DNA of 41,936 nt from Desulfurococcales archaeon (GTDB lineage: Archaea; Thermoproteota; Thermoprotei_A; Sulfolobales; AG1). Where the stretch lies: the NCBI GenBank assembly GCA_015521765.1, contig WANO01000075.1, positions 1-41,936 on the forward strand, given 5' to 3'. The notes beneath the pieces are model-generated. The model was given only the letters and a program-made list of their open reading frames with translations, did no database searches and was not told the DNA's origin. This document shows, in pieces, positions 23,137 to 31,994 of the stretch (positions are counted from its first letter, which is position 1; every line of letters begins with the position of its first letter). Position numbers and translations under genes: made by a program.

Positions 23137-24300
23137 CTAGTAGACACCCACAGTATTACCTATACCGGCGACAATAACCTTATCTCCGGGCTTGGTGGAT
23201 CTAGTAATTATATCCTTAACCACATCGTAGGCTTTAGCCACACCATCATAGATCTCTTTGGTCATATGGGTAATGGCCTCCTCACTACTCATCTTGATAA
23301 CAACAGCGTGAAGCGGCACACCGCACTTAGCCGCTGTTCTCTCTATAGAGATCTTCTCGGGACCAGGATCACCAATAGCCGCACCAACACCATAGGCAAC
23401 CTCACCGCTCTTCTCACCCTCAAGCTTGAGGGCTGCATCAACAGTTATTATAGCTGATACATCGCAGTTTAGACTCTCAACAAGCTTCTCTATAGCCTCG
23501 CCTGGCCTACCCACAGTGCCGCCAGGGCCCTCAGCCTTCACCAGATAGATTTTCCTGCCCTCAAACTCCTTCTCGATATACACGGTCTCCTCCACTATAG
23601 GTATCCTTTTATCTCTGGGTGCAAACATAGACACAACCATGGGGCCTGCGGAGTCCCCTATAGGTATGCCGAGCTTGAACGGATCAACAGCCTTCTTGAG
23701 GGCCTCAAGCTCCTTCATGATGATAGGGAGGATCATTACAAGCTGCATCAAAAGCATCCAGTAGTTGTGCTTCTTACCGAAGAGATAAAGGTGCCTTAAT
23801 ATCCTGAACACCGTGTTGAGAGCCCAATTTATCTCCAGAACAACAGCAACATTGAACCTTCTAGCTTTATCCACTGTCGACGGCAGAATTGAATCAACGA
23901 AACTCCTGATCCTCTCATCCCTTATCCTAATGAGGTGCCCGAGCCTCTTAATGATGTCTGTGGGCTCGATAGATACCGGCTCTATAAGGAAAAAGTTGGA
24001 CGAGAAATTCCTTATCACGTTAGCTGGGTCGTTGATCCCAAGATCCTTAAGGTAGCCCTCTGAATTGGATTTAGCCTCGTTAATCATGACCTCGATCTGG
24101 GCTAGCCTGCTCCTTATAACGCGATCCCATCTAGAGACCCTGATCCTGTCGAAGAGGTCGGTAAAGATCATGGCGAACCATATGAGATTAATGATAATCC
24201 AAAACAGTATGAAGAGCTCGGTGCTCGTCCCGGCTTGAGGTGTTTGGGGAAACTGTAGCTCAACCAATCTACCTATACCCCTAATCCAACTACTATTCAA
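23137..24300 (-). CDS. DUF1512 family protein
   Basis: Conserved archaeal protein of unknown function, 387 residues. An N-terminal hydrophobic helix (about 29-47) anchors it; a charged helical region and a second hydrophobic stretch (about 180-196) follow. The C-terminal half is a soluble, glycine-rich domain with KLGIPIGDSAGPMVVSMF, VKAEGPGGTVGRPGEAIEKL, AAIGDPGPEKISIE and a closing KVIVAGIGNTVGVY. These segments define the family as I know it. The start is TTG at 24300; a TATA-like CTTATATA about 22 bases upstream suggests a leaderless transcript with its own promoter. Confidence 0.82.
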   Translation of the reverse strand: MNSSWIRGIGRLVELQFPQTPQAGTSTELFILFWIIINLIWFAMIFTDLFDRIRVSRWDRVIRSRLAQIEVMINEAKSNSEGYLKDLGINDPANVIRNFSSNFFLIEPVSIEPTDIIKRLGHLIRIRDERIRSFVDSILPSTVDKARRFNVAVVLEINWALNTVFRILRHLYLFGKKHNYWMLLMQLVMILPIIMKELEALKKAVDPFKLGIPIGDSAGPMVVSMFAPRDKRIPIVEETVYIEKEFEGRKIYLVKAEGPGGTVGRPGEAIEKLVESLNCDVSAIITVDAALKLEGEKSGEVAYGVGAAIGDPGPEKISIERTAAKCGVPLHAVVIKMSSEEAITHMTKEIYDGVAKAYDVVKDIITRSTKPGDKVIVAGIGNTVGVY

Positions 24301-24335
24301 TCAATATAAATACAGGATATATAAGGGTAATAAAC

Positions 24336-24746
24336 TCAACATAGCTTCTTGCTCATAATGTATGCATCCTCGTTATCTAGGTAGTAGCCCTTTATAACCC
24401 CATCGATCCTGTAGCCCCTGCCCTCATAGAAGGATATAGCTCTACTATTGGAGACCCTGACCTCAAGAATAGATCTGCAGGCCCTCCTCCTTCTAAATAT
24501 ATCCTCTATACTATCCATGAGCATCGATCCGTAGCCCCTGCCCCACATATCGGGATCAACACATATTGATATGATATGCCCAACTCTGCCCTTCTGCTCG
24601 ATCAAACCAATAACATAGCCAACAATCCTGTTATCCTCTTCAGCAACCAGAAAAAGATCAGGAAATGTCGCAGCGTAGAAAACAAGAACACTTATTGGAT
24701 AAGGATCTTTAAAGCATCTAGATTCAAGCTCATACACAGACAGCAA
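24336..24746 (-). CDS. GNAT N-acetyltransferase (RimI/Ard1-like)
   Basis: Probable protein N-terminal acetyltransferase using acetyl-CoA. The acetyl-CoA loop reads DPDMWGRGYGSMLMDSI (R-x2-G-x-G/A), followed by LEVRVSNSRAISFYEGRGYR, which is the conserved RimI/Ard1 pattern. The first usable start is TTG at 24746. Family resemblance, however, seems to continue about ten residues upstream (RVRSVNIGE before the TTG), where the frame is open but has no ATG, GTG or TTG. So the annotated N-terminus may be short. The gene lies 41 bases after an M50 protease gene. Confidence 0.85.
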   Translation of the reverse strand: MLSVYELESRCFKDPYPISVLVFYAATFPDLFLVAEEDNRIVGYVIGLIEQKGRVGHIISICVDPDMWGRGYGSMLMDSIEDIFRRRRACRSILEVRVSNSRAISFYEGRGYRIDGVIKGYYLDNEDAYIMSKKLC

Positions 24747-24787
24747 CTCGCCGATATTAACGCTTCTAACCCTACAGCCACTCGACC

Positions 24788-25993
24788 CTACATCACCACA
24801 ATAACTAGTGAAATAACAAAGATAGCTATAAACCCTAACACGGTAACCAGCTGAAGAACCATGGTTTTCCTACCCGAAAACAGTATAGACAGAAACTTGC
24901 CGCCATCAGTAATGAATAGCGGAGCAGCATTTATGACAGCTAGGCTTAGATTTATTATAACGACCCACATAAGGAACCTGATAACCTCCTCCAGAGCCAC
25001 AAGGTGTGTATAGCCGTTGTCTCCCTTAACAATCAGCGCACCAGATATGTAGCCGAACGGGAGACTTATAGCCCTGATATATATACCCAGTAGACTCACG
25101 TCGGCAGGCTTAACTATGGTCTCATTAAAAACCCTTCCATCAGGATATATACCCTCAATATATATCTCTACAGTATCGTTAACCGACACCACAGACCTCA
25201 AATAGAGAAAGTCATCAAGGCCATCAATATATCTATCATTAACCCTAACAATAAGCAGTCCAGGCTCAATACCATACCTATCCGCCAGAGACCCGGGCTC
25301 GACATTATCAACTATAAGCCCCTGCTCAATCCCGAATAAAGGTGCAACACTGCTTATGAGATAGATCCCTCCGAAAGCCAGGGCGAATATAACTAGGTTA
25401 GCCATTATACCTCCTGAAAGAATCTTCAGCGCAGACCTCCTAGACCTATTCATAACACTCTCATCAACCTCGACAAAGGCGAAGGGAATGATCAGCATCA
25501 GCCCAGCCCCATAGCTCTTGAGAGGAACCCTCTCCATCTTAGACACTAGTGCATGGCCGAGCTCGTGGAACACAACACCTAAGCCGATAGCTATAAGTAT
25601 ATATATTATATCGACACCGAACACGGTAACCCCAGGAAGAATAGGGACAACAGGTGGGGTCCCGCCCCCATCAGAAACTATCTGGCCGCTCTCGATGAAG
25701 CCTCTAGCGATGTTCAATATAAACTGGATCCCGACAAAGTAGACGCCGTAGTAGAAGAGAATCATGGAAACAATCATGGCGGGCACTCCAACAACAGCAA
25801 GGAACCTTAAGGCCCTATTGGATACAAGCCTATCCAGAAAATCGAGAGTCCCTGGCTTGCGTATATAGAATCCGTAGGGAGCGAACTCGATGTTTAGGCG
25901 TTCAGAGATGCTTCTGAAAACGCCTGTTCTGGAGAACGAGTATATCACTATCTCGGCGAGGATTATGAGCAGAAGTATCTGTAGAGCATTCAT
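24788..25993 (-). CDS. Site-2-type membrane metalloprotease (M50) with PDZ domain
   Basis: Intramembrane zinc protease, 401 residues. The zinc site HELGH lies in a hydrophobic segment (VVFHELGHALVSKM) and the third ligand motif NAAPLFITDGGKF near the C-terminus supplies the aspartate. A PDZ-like domain of about 90 residues (near 225-320, with VEPGSLADRYGIEPGLLI) sits between them. Several other hydrophobic helices are present, including one at the N-terminus. Such proteases release membrane-bound regulators. It overlaps no neighbour; FAU-1 ends 20 bases upstream on the same strand. A second, smaller M50 protein is at 40.8 kb. Confidence 0.92.
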   Translation of the reverse strand: MNALQILLLIILAEIVIYSFSRTGVFRSISERLNIEFAPYGFYIRKPGTLDFLDRLVSNRALRFLAVVGVPAMIVSMILFYYGVYFVGIQFILNIARGFIESGQIVSDGGGTPPVVPILPGVTVFGVDIIYILIAIGLGVVFHELGHALVSKMERVPLKSYGAGLMLIIPFAFVEVDESVMNRSRRSALKILSGGIMANLVIFALAFGGIYLISSVAPLFGIEQGLIVDNVEPGSLADRYGIEPGLLIVRVNDRYIDGLDDFLYLRSVVSVNDTVEIYIEGIYPDGRVFNETIVKPADVSLLGIYIRAISLPFGYISGALIVKGDNGYTHLVALEEVIRFLMWVVIINLSLAVINAAPLFITDGGKFLSILFSGRKTMVLQLVTVLGFIAIFVISLVIVVM

Positions 25994-26013
25994 AGATATT
26001 CAGCCACAGAAAC

Positions 26014-27564
26014 CTATCCCAACTCAAAAATATATCCTTTATCTTTTAAAAACTTAACCAGATCGGATATAAAGCCGAACAAGTGTTCATGATCAATATC
26101 TCTCCTATCCACATTGCCCATCTCAGAAACTTTAGAATAGATGAATTCGCCCGCCTCACCTGCACGCTCAACAAGATCGGTGATCTCCGAATACAGCTCC
26201 TCACTAACTATTCCGCTGCTTCTAAGACCGCTCAACCTATCCAGATCAATAACCCTCTGCCTGCCCGAGCTATCTACAACGAGATCGACCTCAAGATCGT
26301 CATACACAGCATTAACCCTACCGAATCTATCCAGAACGATAGCCACGGGGGAGTTTATATTAATATATATACCCTTCAGTAATCCATCACCACCGAAATA
26401 TATATGGGGAACAATACGTGACCCCTCAACAACTATGGATAATGCATAGTCTCCCCTCTCCTTGGGTATATCAAGCCCATCGTACACGCCGCCTCCCCTA
26501 ATATCCCTAAGCATCGATATGGCTAAGTGGCCACCGATGATATAGGGGTGAGCCCTGCCCGGGCCTATATGGTAGGGTTTGGAGAAGGGCTTTATATGAA
26601 TGATCGATATGTATCCGCTGTTGATAAGTTGATCAACAATATATCTCTTGTACCCTGAAAGCACCACAGACCTATCGACACCAACAGAAACGATAGAGTC
26701 CATCAGATCAGAGATCTCCTGGCTAGACGAGTATGTTTTAATAACATGGTGCATGGGTGCCGTTGGGGCAACGCTGGACCTCACATCATCTAGGCGAATA
26801 AGATCAGCAAGAGAGAAGTGCGTGAAGAATATCTTTTCGCCAACATACACGGGCTCCAGCAAATCAGCGCTCTTCAGCCTATCCCTAACCTCCTTATAGA
26901 GGTCTTTAAGTCGAGACACCTCCTCAACAATATCGCTTAAGGGAGCCCTCGCAGCGGAGCTCCTCCACCTAACCCCGTAGCCCTCGCCAACAACCCTTTC
27001 AGCCACGCTAGATAGCTCCTCCACCCTATCCCTGCTCTTTATATGCTCAGAAAACTTGAGCACGGGCCTATCATACAGGGCGAGGTACCTACCCACAACT
27101 ATAATTCCCCTCTCCAGAACCGCTACAGATCTCGAGTCATTGAAGCTCACCAGAGTAACCGGGAAGGAGTCCCCCGGGACACACACATCAGTCCTAACCA
27201 CACCGTTGACGCCGTATGGAGTCTTGGCGATGCATTCTCTACCGCTTTGATCAATAACCTCAGACTTAAATACGGAGTATATCTCTCTAGGCCTCATATG
27301 GAAGGAACGCCTAAAAACCCTCAAAAAAAGACTATATACACCATCGATAGCGCTCGGAAACCCGACAGCTACAACAATGCCCGGCTTCTCCGTGTCTTTG
27401 ATCGTGAAGTCGACACCGGGGTCTAGAGAGGAGATATTTAGCCTCTTAGCAACAATATCTGAGAGGTCCCCAGGCCTATAGCCATTATCCATGAGGATTT
27501 TAGCTAGAGCAGTTGAGTATCTTCCCCTAACCCTAAATACCGCACCTATACCAGCCACCGTCAA
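26014..27564 (-). CDS. FAU-1-type ribonuclease (RNase E/G-like, DUF402)
   Basis: Archaeal RNA-binding/ribonuclease family named for the Pyrococcus AU-rich-RNA binding protein FAU-1. The 516 residues have an N-terminal RNase E/G-like part and a C-terminal DUF402 domain: YALSIVVEGSRIVPHIYFGG, GIYININSPVAIVLDRFGRV, YDDLEVDLVVDSSGRQRVID. Precursor 5S rRNA processing has been ascribed to the family. It follows UPF0147 by 15 bases and precedes the M50 protease by 20, so a shared transcript is likely. Confidence 0.83.
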   Translation of the reverse strand: MTVAGIGAVFRVRGRYSTALAKILMDNGYRPGDLSDIVAKRLNISSLDPGVDFTIKDTEKPGIVVAVGFPSAIDGVYSLFLRVFRRSFHMRPREIYSVFKSEVIDQSGRECIAKTPYGVNGVVRTDVCVPGDSFPVTLVSFNDSRSVAVLERGIIVVGRYLALYDRPVLKFSEHIKSRDRVEELSSVAERVVGEGYGVRWRSSAARAPLSDIVEEVSRLKDLYKEVRDRLKSADLLEPVYVGEKIFFTHFSLADLIRLDDVRSSVAPTAPMHHVIKTYSSSQEISDLMDSIVSVGVDRSVVLSGYKRYIVDQLINSGYISIIHIKPFSKPYHIGPGRAHPYIIGGHLAISMLRDIRGGGVYDGLDIPKERGDYALSIVVEGSRIVPHIYFGGDGLLKGIYININSPVAIVLDRFGRVNAVYDDLEVDLVVDSSGRQRVIDLDRLSGLRSSGIVSEELYSEITDLVERAGEAGEFIYSKVSEMGNVDRRDIDHEHLFGFISDLVKFLKDKGYIFELG

Positions 27565-27579
27565 TAGATCTGTGTCGGC

Positions 27580-27861
27580 CTAATCCTTGATCGTCTCGAG
27601 CAACGTAACCACGTTCCAGAGAGAGGTTCTGGCATGGGTTGGCATGTTGGGGTCCTGGCTAACCTCGTCGAGAATACTGACCGCGTTGGCCGCTTTAACG
27701 CCTGGGGACAGGCTCTTCTCCTGGAGCATTAGGAGGGCCTTTGTTGCTGCTCTCCTAATATTCCTCGGTATTGAGGGATCGTTTATTATCCTGGTAAGCA
27801 ATATAATAGCCTGCTTGATCCTGGCTTCATTATGGGCCTTTTTCTGATCATCTACACTCAT
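27580..27861 (-). CDS. UPF0147 family protein
   Basis: Small all-helical archaeal protein of 93 residues. It shows the family pattern: [27 protein letters not shown], then [25 protein letters not shown]. The function is unknown; the repeat of two similar helical units (residues about 17-45 and 59-88) resembles HEAT-like packing. It begins with ATG at 27861, divergent from the p27-type zinc protein across 119 A/T-rich bases, and is followed after 15 bases by FAU-1, which suggests an RNA-related context. Confidence 0.9.
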   Translation of the reverse strand: MSVDDQKKAHNEARIKQAIILLTRIINDPSIPRNIRRAATKALLMLQEKSLSPGVKAANAVSILDEVSQDPNMPTHARTSLWNVVTLLETIKD

Positions 27862-27980
27862 CTAGCACTCCCACCCCGAAATATACGCTTACATTTTTAA
27901 TTAATATCAAATGGAAAATATATTAAAATACTGGGTGATGGGGCATAGGTACAGGAAACAGAGAGATAGTCCTCAAGAAA

Positions 27981-28340
27981 ATGACCGAACTACTAAGGGC
28001 AGGCGCGACAATGCTCGCCGAAACATGCCCATCATGCGGCTCGCCTCTATTCAGGCTCAAGAGCGGCGAGATCCAGTGTCCGCTACATGGAAAGATCTAT
28101 CTAGTATCCACAGAGGAAGAGGCATCAACAGCAACACTCATGGCCGTACTCAATAGAGTCGAGGAGCTGGCAGCATCTAAGATATCTGCTCTAGCCAACA
28201 GCCTGGGTTCAGGCAACGACTATGAGGCTATAGAGCTTCTAGATAAATGGCTAACTATAGCTTTAAGGATTCAGGAAATAAAGAGAATGATGCAGCCGCA
28301 GAAACCCCCTGAGGAGGCTGTATCGAAAGATAAAAAGTAG
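27981..28340 (+). CDS. Autoantigen p27 (SSSCA1)-type zinc-binding protein
   Basis: Small archaeal protein of the family that includes human Sjogren syndrome/scleroderma autoantigen 1. The 119 residues carry GATMLAETCPSCGSPLFRLK followed by SGEIQCPLHGK. The last zinc position, normally CPxCG, is CPLHG here, so the fourth ligand may be histidine. The rest is helical. Upstream, the frame is open for only 14 codons without a start, so ATG 27981 is the start. Function is unknown. Confidence 0.85.
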   Translation: MTELLRAGATMLAETCPSCGSPLFRLKSGEIQCPLHGKIYLVSTEEEASTATLMAVLNRVEELAASKISALANSLGSGNDYEAIELLDKWLTIALRIQEIKRMMQPQKPPEEAVSKDKK

Positions 28341-28364
28341 GCCCCCTCTATAACGCTGTGTGCG

Positions 28365-30725
28365 CTACCTAACATACTCCACCCTACTCTGATCCCCAAC
28401 CTTGTATACGTAGAGCACATGGTCAGCTATATCCTCAACCTCCTCGTCGTGGGTAACCACGATAACCTGATCAAGCCTCCCCGAAACCTCCTTTATAGCG
28501 TTAAATATCATCCTCTTATTCTCCTCATCTAGATTCTGTGTAGGCTCATCAAGGATAAGTATGCTGGGAACCCTACCCATCACCACCCTAGCCAAGGCAA
28601 GCCTAAGCGCTATAGCCAGGATAGTCTTCTCACCACCGCTGAGGTTCCTCAGATCGTATGATGCGCCCCCAATAACTATAGATAGGTGGAAATCCTCGTC
28701 TATAGCCACCCTGAAATCCCTTCCAAGCCTATAGAGGATAGAGTTAACCGCATCGTTCAGGTTGGAGACAAGCTTCGATATAAGCTCCCTAGCAATCAAC
28801 CCATCCTTGCCGAGAACCCTATCAGCAAGCCTCTCCAGGACTACATAGGCTTTTTCATACAGAGGCATCTTAGAAGCCCTATCGAGGTACCGCTCAAGAT
28901 CCCTCTTCATCTCATCAATTTGGGCCCTAACCCTATCAATCTCCCCCTCCAACCTGCCTATATCGGATTCAAGCCTCCTAACCTCAAGCTCCACGCCGTC
29001 TATCTCGCTCAATAGAGCCTTATACCTCTGCTCGAAAGAGTCTATATCTACATCGCCTATGAGGGACCTCAGAGACTCCTCGAGCTCTCTCAACCTCGAC
29101 TCGTTGAACGATCTCTTAAGAGTATCAAGCCTACCAACAATAAACCCCTTTCTCTCCAGAAGCCTATCAAGCTCCCTTAAAAGACCCTCGAAAGCACTAA
29201 CTGGGCAGAGACTGACTGAATCTATACCACCTACACCATCTAGATCGATACCCCCACCGATAAGCGAGCTATCCAATCTATCTAGAAGCCCCCTGCACAG
29301 CGAGAGATAATCCTCGACACAGGATCTTGATTCATCAACCTCTTTCCTGAGCCTATCCAGAGCATCTATATACCTCTCAACACTGAACCCTCTAACTATA
29401 GATAGATACTGCTCAGATCTGGAAAGCTCGGACCTGATGGCTCTAAGCTTTCTCTCCATCTCCTCAATCCTAGATCTATTATGCTGAATAATGTGCTCAG
29501 CCTCATCCCTCCCAAGCCTCCTCCCGCAGATAGGGCACTCATCAAACACAAGTTTAGACTCTATAAAGCTCCTCAGGGTCGATATCGTTGCCTCAACCTT
29601 GCCGAGCTCTGTCCTTAAATCATTGATCCTCTCAGAGATCTTCGACTCAACAAGCATCTTCACCCTCTCCACATCGCCTTCGGCAGCTAGATCTATATCT
29701 AGACCCAGATCCTCAATAATACCCCTAACCCTACCCATAAACACCCTTAAACGGGAGTTTATCCTAGAAAGCTCAGAACCAACAGACGAGGCCCTCCGCT
29801 CACACGACAAGGCTTTCGAGTAATCCTTAATCAGCCTCTCGATATCACCCCTAAGGGAAGATACCACAGACAGCCTAGAGAGTCTATCCTCAACACCTCT
29901 CAGCTCGGACTCAAGCTCCCTTATCTCAGAAGCTAGCCTCCTAAGCTCCCTCACCTCAGCTATTACGGCTCTAGCCTCCTCATACCTCCTCAAGGCATCC
30001 TTGAGCTTCTCCAGATCCCTAGATCTAGTCTCGTGCCTCCTCCTCAAATCCTCGAGCCTCGACAATAGATCGCTGTACTCCCTCTCCATAGACGCCACCC
30101 TAGATCTGAGCCTGTCAGCCTCAGCCTTATCCCTTCTGAGACCCTCTATAATAAGCCTAACCCGATCCCTAGCCCTAGCAACACGCTCCCTAGCCTTCTC
30201 AAGCCTCTCTAAACCCACGATCTCAAGGATCTTCTCCCTCCTCTGAGCTTCACTCATAAGTAGAAACTCATCAAGCATATCCTGCCTAGATGCAATAGTA
30301 GCTGTTAAAGCCTTGGGGTCCCTCACACCAAGAATCCTGTATACAGCATCAACAACACTCCTAACCTCTCTAGCTAGAACCCTCTTCCTCCCACCATCCA
30401 GGATCTCGTATAGCTCAGCAAAGCTGGGGGTGTGTTGCCTATAGATTCTCCTCTCAATACCATATACCCTTGAGCCGTGCTCGAAAACAAGGGTTATAGA
30501 ACCGGAGCTCGAGTCATACCTAATCATATTCTCCCTCCTACTAGTCCTCGAGACCTCCTCCCCCCTATGCTGGGGTCCCGCAAGAAGGCAGTAGAGTATC
30601 GAATCTATAATTGTGCTTTTACCAGATCCATTGGGACCCCTAATAGCTGTTAACCCAGGCTTAAACTCTATAAACGTATCCTTATGCGAGAGAATATTTC
30701 GGAGATGAACACTTCTAATAATCAT
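28365..30725 (-). CDS. rad50: DNA double-strand break repair ATPase Rad50
   Basis: SMC-like ATPase that works with Mre11 on DNA ends. The 786 residues contain Walker A GPNGSGKST at 30-38, a long coiled coil on each side of the zinc hook CPIC at 397-400, signature LSGGEK at 695-700, Walker B ILILDEPT at 722-729 and the switch THD at 758-760. The coiled coil is on the short side for the family, but no domain is missing. ATG at 30725 overlaps the mre11 end by 11 bases. It is the last gene of the nurA-herA-mre11-rad50 unit and is followed by 24 bases to a convergent gene. Confidence 0.97.
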   Translation of the reverse strand: MIIRSVHLRNILSHKDTFIEFKPGLTAIRGPNGSGKSTIIDSILYCLLAGPQHRGEEVSRTSRRENMIRYDSSSGSITLVFEHGSRVYGIERRIYRQHTPSFAELYEILDGGRKRVLAREVRSVVDAVYRILGVRDPKALTATIASRQDMLDEFLLMSEAQRREKILEIVGLERLEKARERVARARDRVRLIIEGLRRDKAEADRLRSRVASMEREYSDLLSRLEDLRRRHETRSRDLEKLKDALRRYEEARAVIAEVRELRRLASEIRELESELRGVEDRLSRLSVVSSLRGDIERLIKDYSKALSCERRASSVGSELSRINSRLRVFMGRVRGIIEDLGLDIDLAAEGDVERVKMLVESKISERINDLRTELGKVEATISTLRSFIESKLVFDECPICGRRLGRDEAEHIIQHNRSRIEEMERKLRAIRSELSRSEQYLSIVRGFSVERYIDALDRLRKEVDESRSCVEDYLSLCRGLLDRLDSSLIGGGIDLDGVGGIDSVSLCPVSAFEGLLRELDRLLERKGFIVGRLDTLKRSFNESRLRELEESLRSLIGDVDIDSFEQRYKALLSEIDGVELEVRRLESDIGRLEGEIDRVRAQIDEMKRDLERYLDRASKMPLYEKAYVVLERLADRVLGKDGLIARELISKLVSNLNDAVNSILYRLGRDFRVAIDEDFHLSIVIGGASYDLRNLSGGEKTILAIALRLALARVVMGRVPSILILDEPTQNLDEENKRMIFNAIKEVSGRLDQVIVVTHDEEVEDIADHVLYVYKVGDQSRVEYVR

Positions 30726-31926
30726 CCAGCCTCCTCACCCCAGAGAACCGCTTATACAGCTTATCGAGAAGCCCCTTATCCTCAACCAGCCTAGATATAA
30801 TGCCGTCCTCATCTAGACCCTCGACAATATCGACTATATACCTTGATGCGTCCTCGGGGAAGATGTTTTTGATCACGTCCTCTATATCGACCGATGTATA
30901 GTCCTCTTTAGGCTCTATAGCCAGGTACCCGCTATCCACGTCTCTCCCAGCTGTGAGGGGACCCCTATAGTACAGGATCTTCCCCTCAGATCTAAGCGAA
31001 TTGAGCAGAGACACGATCCTGTCCTTATCGATCCTGCTTAAACCACCCTTAACAGTTATATATACTATAGGCTCCTTAGAGAACACACCCCAGCTAACCG
31101 AGTTGAGGCGCTCAATAACCTCCCTAGCTGTTTCCGCATCGATAATTATCCAGGGCCTAGGCGATCTGAGCTCAACCCTCCTATAGTCCACAAACCCCCT
31201 ATCCAGCTCAACCAGATACACATATCTCTTATCCATGTACTCCGACACATTTAGAGCCTCGGTAGATCCCGGATATATCACTGGCGCCCCATATCTTGTA
31301 CGCCCCTCCCAGTTTTTGTGGAGGTCCCCCAAAGCTATATAGCTGTATCCCTTAGGAATATTGATCGAGTAGGCAGAGCCAGAAATATCCTCCCTACACC
31401 TGGACTCGCTAATCTTCATAACTATAGATGCAGCATCACACAGAATTGTGTGGGCCAGCGCGACCCTAGCATCAATGCCATCTCTGCCCGAAAGCCTATC
31501 TATAAAGAGCCTATCGAAGGCCCTGTGGGAAAAACCCACTACCTCAACCTTCAAGCCGGAGCCATCCTCGAAAACAACGCTCCCAGGGGTGGAGGAGTCG
31601 GAAAGAACCCTAGCTAGGTCTAGAGCCTCGAGAACTCTAAGGGGGGAAACCCCGGTAGCCTTTATAGTTTCGTGGTTGCCGGCAACAACATAGAAGTCGA
31701 TCCCGCTGCTTCTCAGTCTAGACAAATGCTTAAAAGCCGATAGATACGCTGCAGCTTTAGGGTTTGAATCGTGAAACATATCGCCTGCATGGAGGACGGC
31801 ATCGACTTTATGGGCTATAGCTATATCTACAACCTCCTTGAAGGCCTCATATATGTCTCTCTCCCTATCAATCAAGCCGTACGGTGCAGCCCCGAGGTGG
31901 GTGTCTGAGACATGGATGAATCTCAA
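30715..31926 (-). CDS. mre11: DNA double-strand break repair nuclease Mre11
   Basis: Manganese-dependent nuclease partner of Rad50. The 403 residues show the metallophosphatase motifs in order: HVSDTHLG (Asp8, His10), LHAGDMFHD, VAGNHE, ALAHTILCD and GDLHKN. The C-terminal part would bind the Rad50 coiled coil. The start is TTG at 31926. A 68-base gap separates it from herA, with no obvious separate promoter, so it is probably co-transcribed. Confidence 0.96.
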   Translation of the reverse strand: MRFIHVSDTHLGAAPYGLIDRERDIYEAFKEVVDIAIAHKVDAVLHAGDMFHDSNPKAAAYLSAFKHLSRLRSSGIDFYVVAGNHETIKATGVSPLRVLEALDLARVLSDSSTPGSVVFEDGSGLKVEVVGFSHRAFDRLFIDRLSGRDGIDARVALAHTILCDAASIVMKISESRCREDISGSAYSINIPKGYSYIALGDLHKNWEGRTRYGAPVIYPGSTEALNVSEYMDKRYVYLVELDRGFVDYRRVELRSPRPWIIIDAETAREVIERLNSVSWGVFSKEPIVYITVKGGLSRIDKDRIVSLLNSLRSEGKILYYRGPLTAGRDVDSGYLAIEPKEDYTSVDIEDVIKNIFPEDASRYIVDIVEGLDEDGIISRLVEDKGLLDKLYKRFSGVRRLDDY

Positions 31927-31994
31927 GATCCATTCACCACGAAGCAGGCATAAAGCAGATCAACAGGAAAAAACCAGTATTCACAAAAACACAT

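Noticed and set aside
24411-24545. Repeat of GTAGCCCCTGCCC at two places in the GNAT gene
   Set aside because: Explained by two GRGY-type glycine-rich coding segments; not a DNA element.
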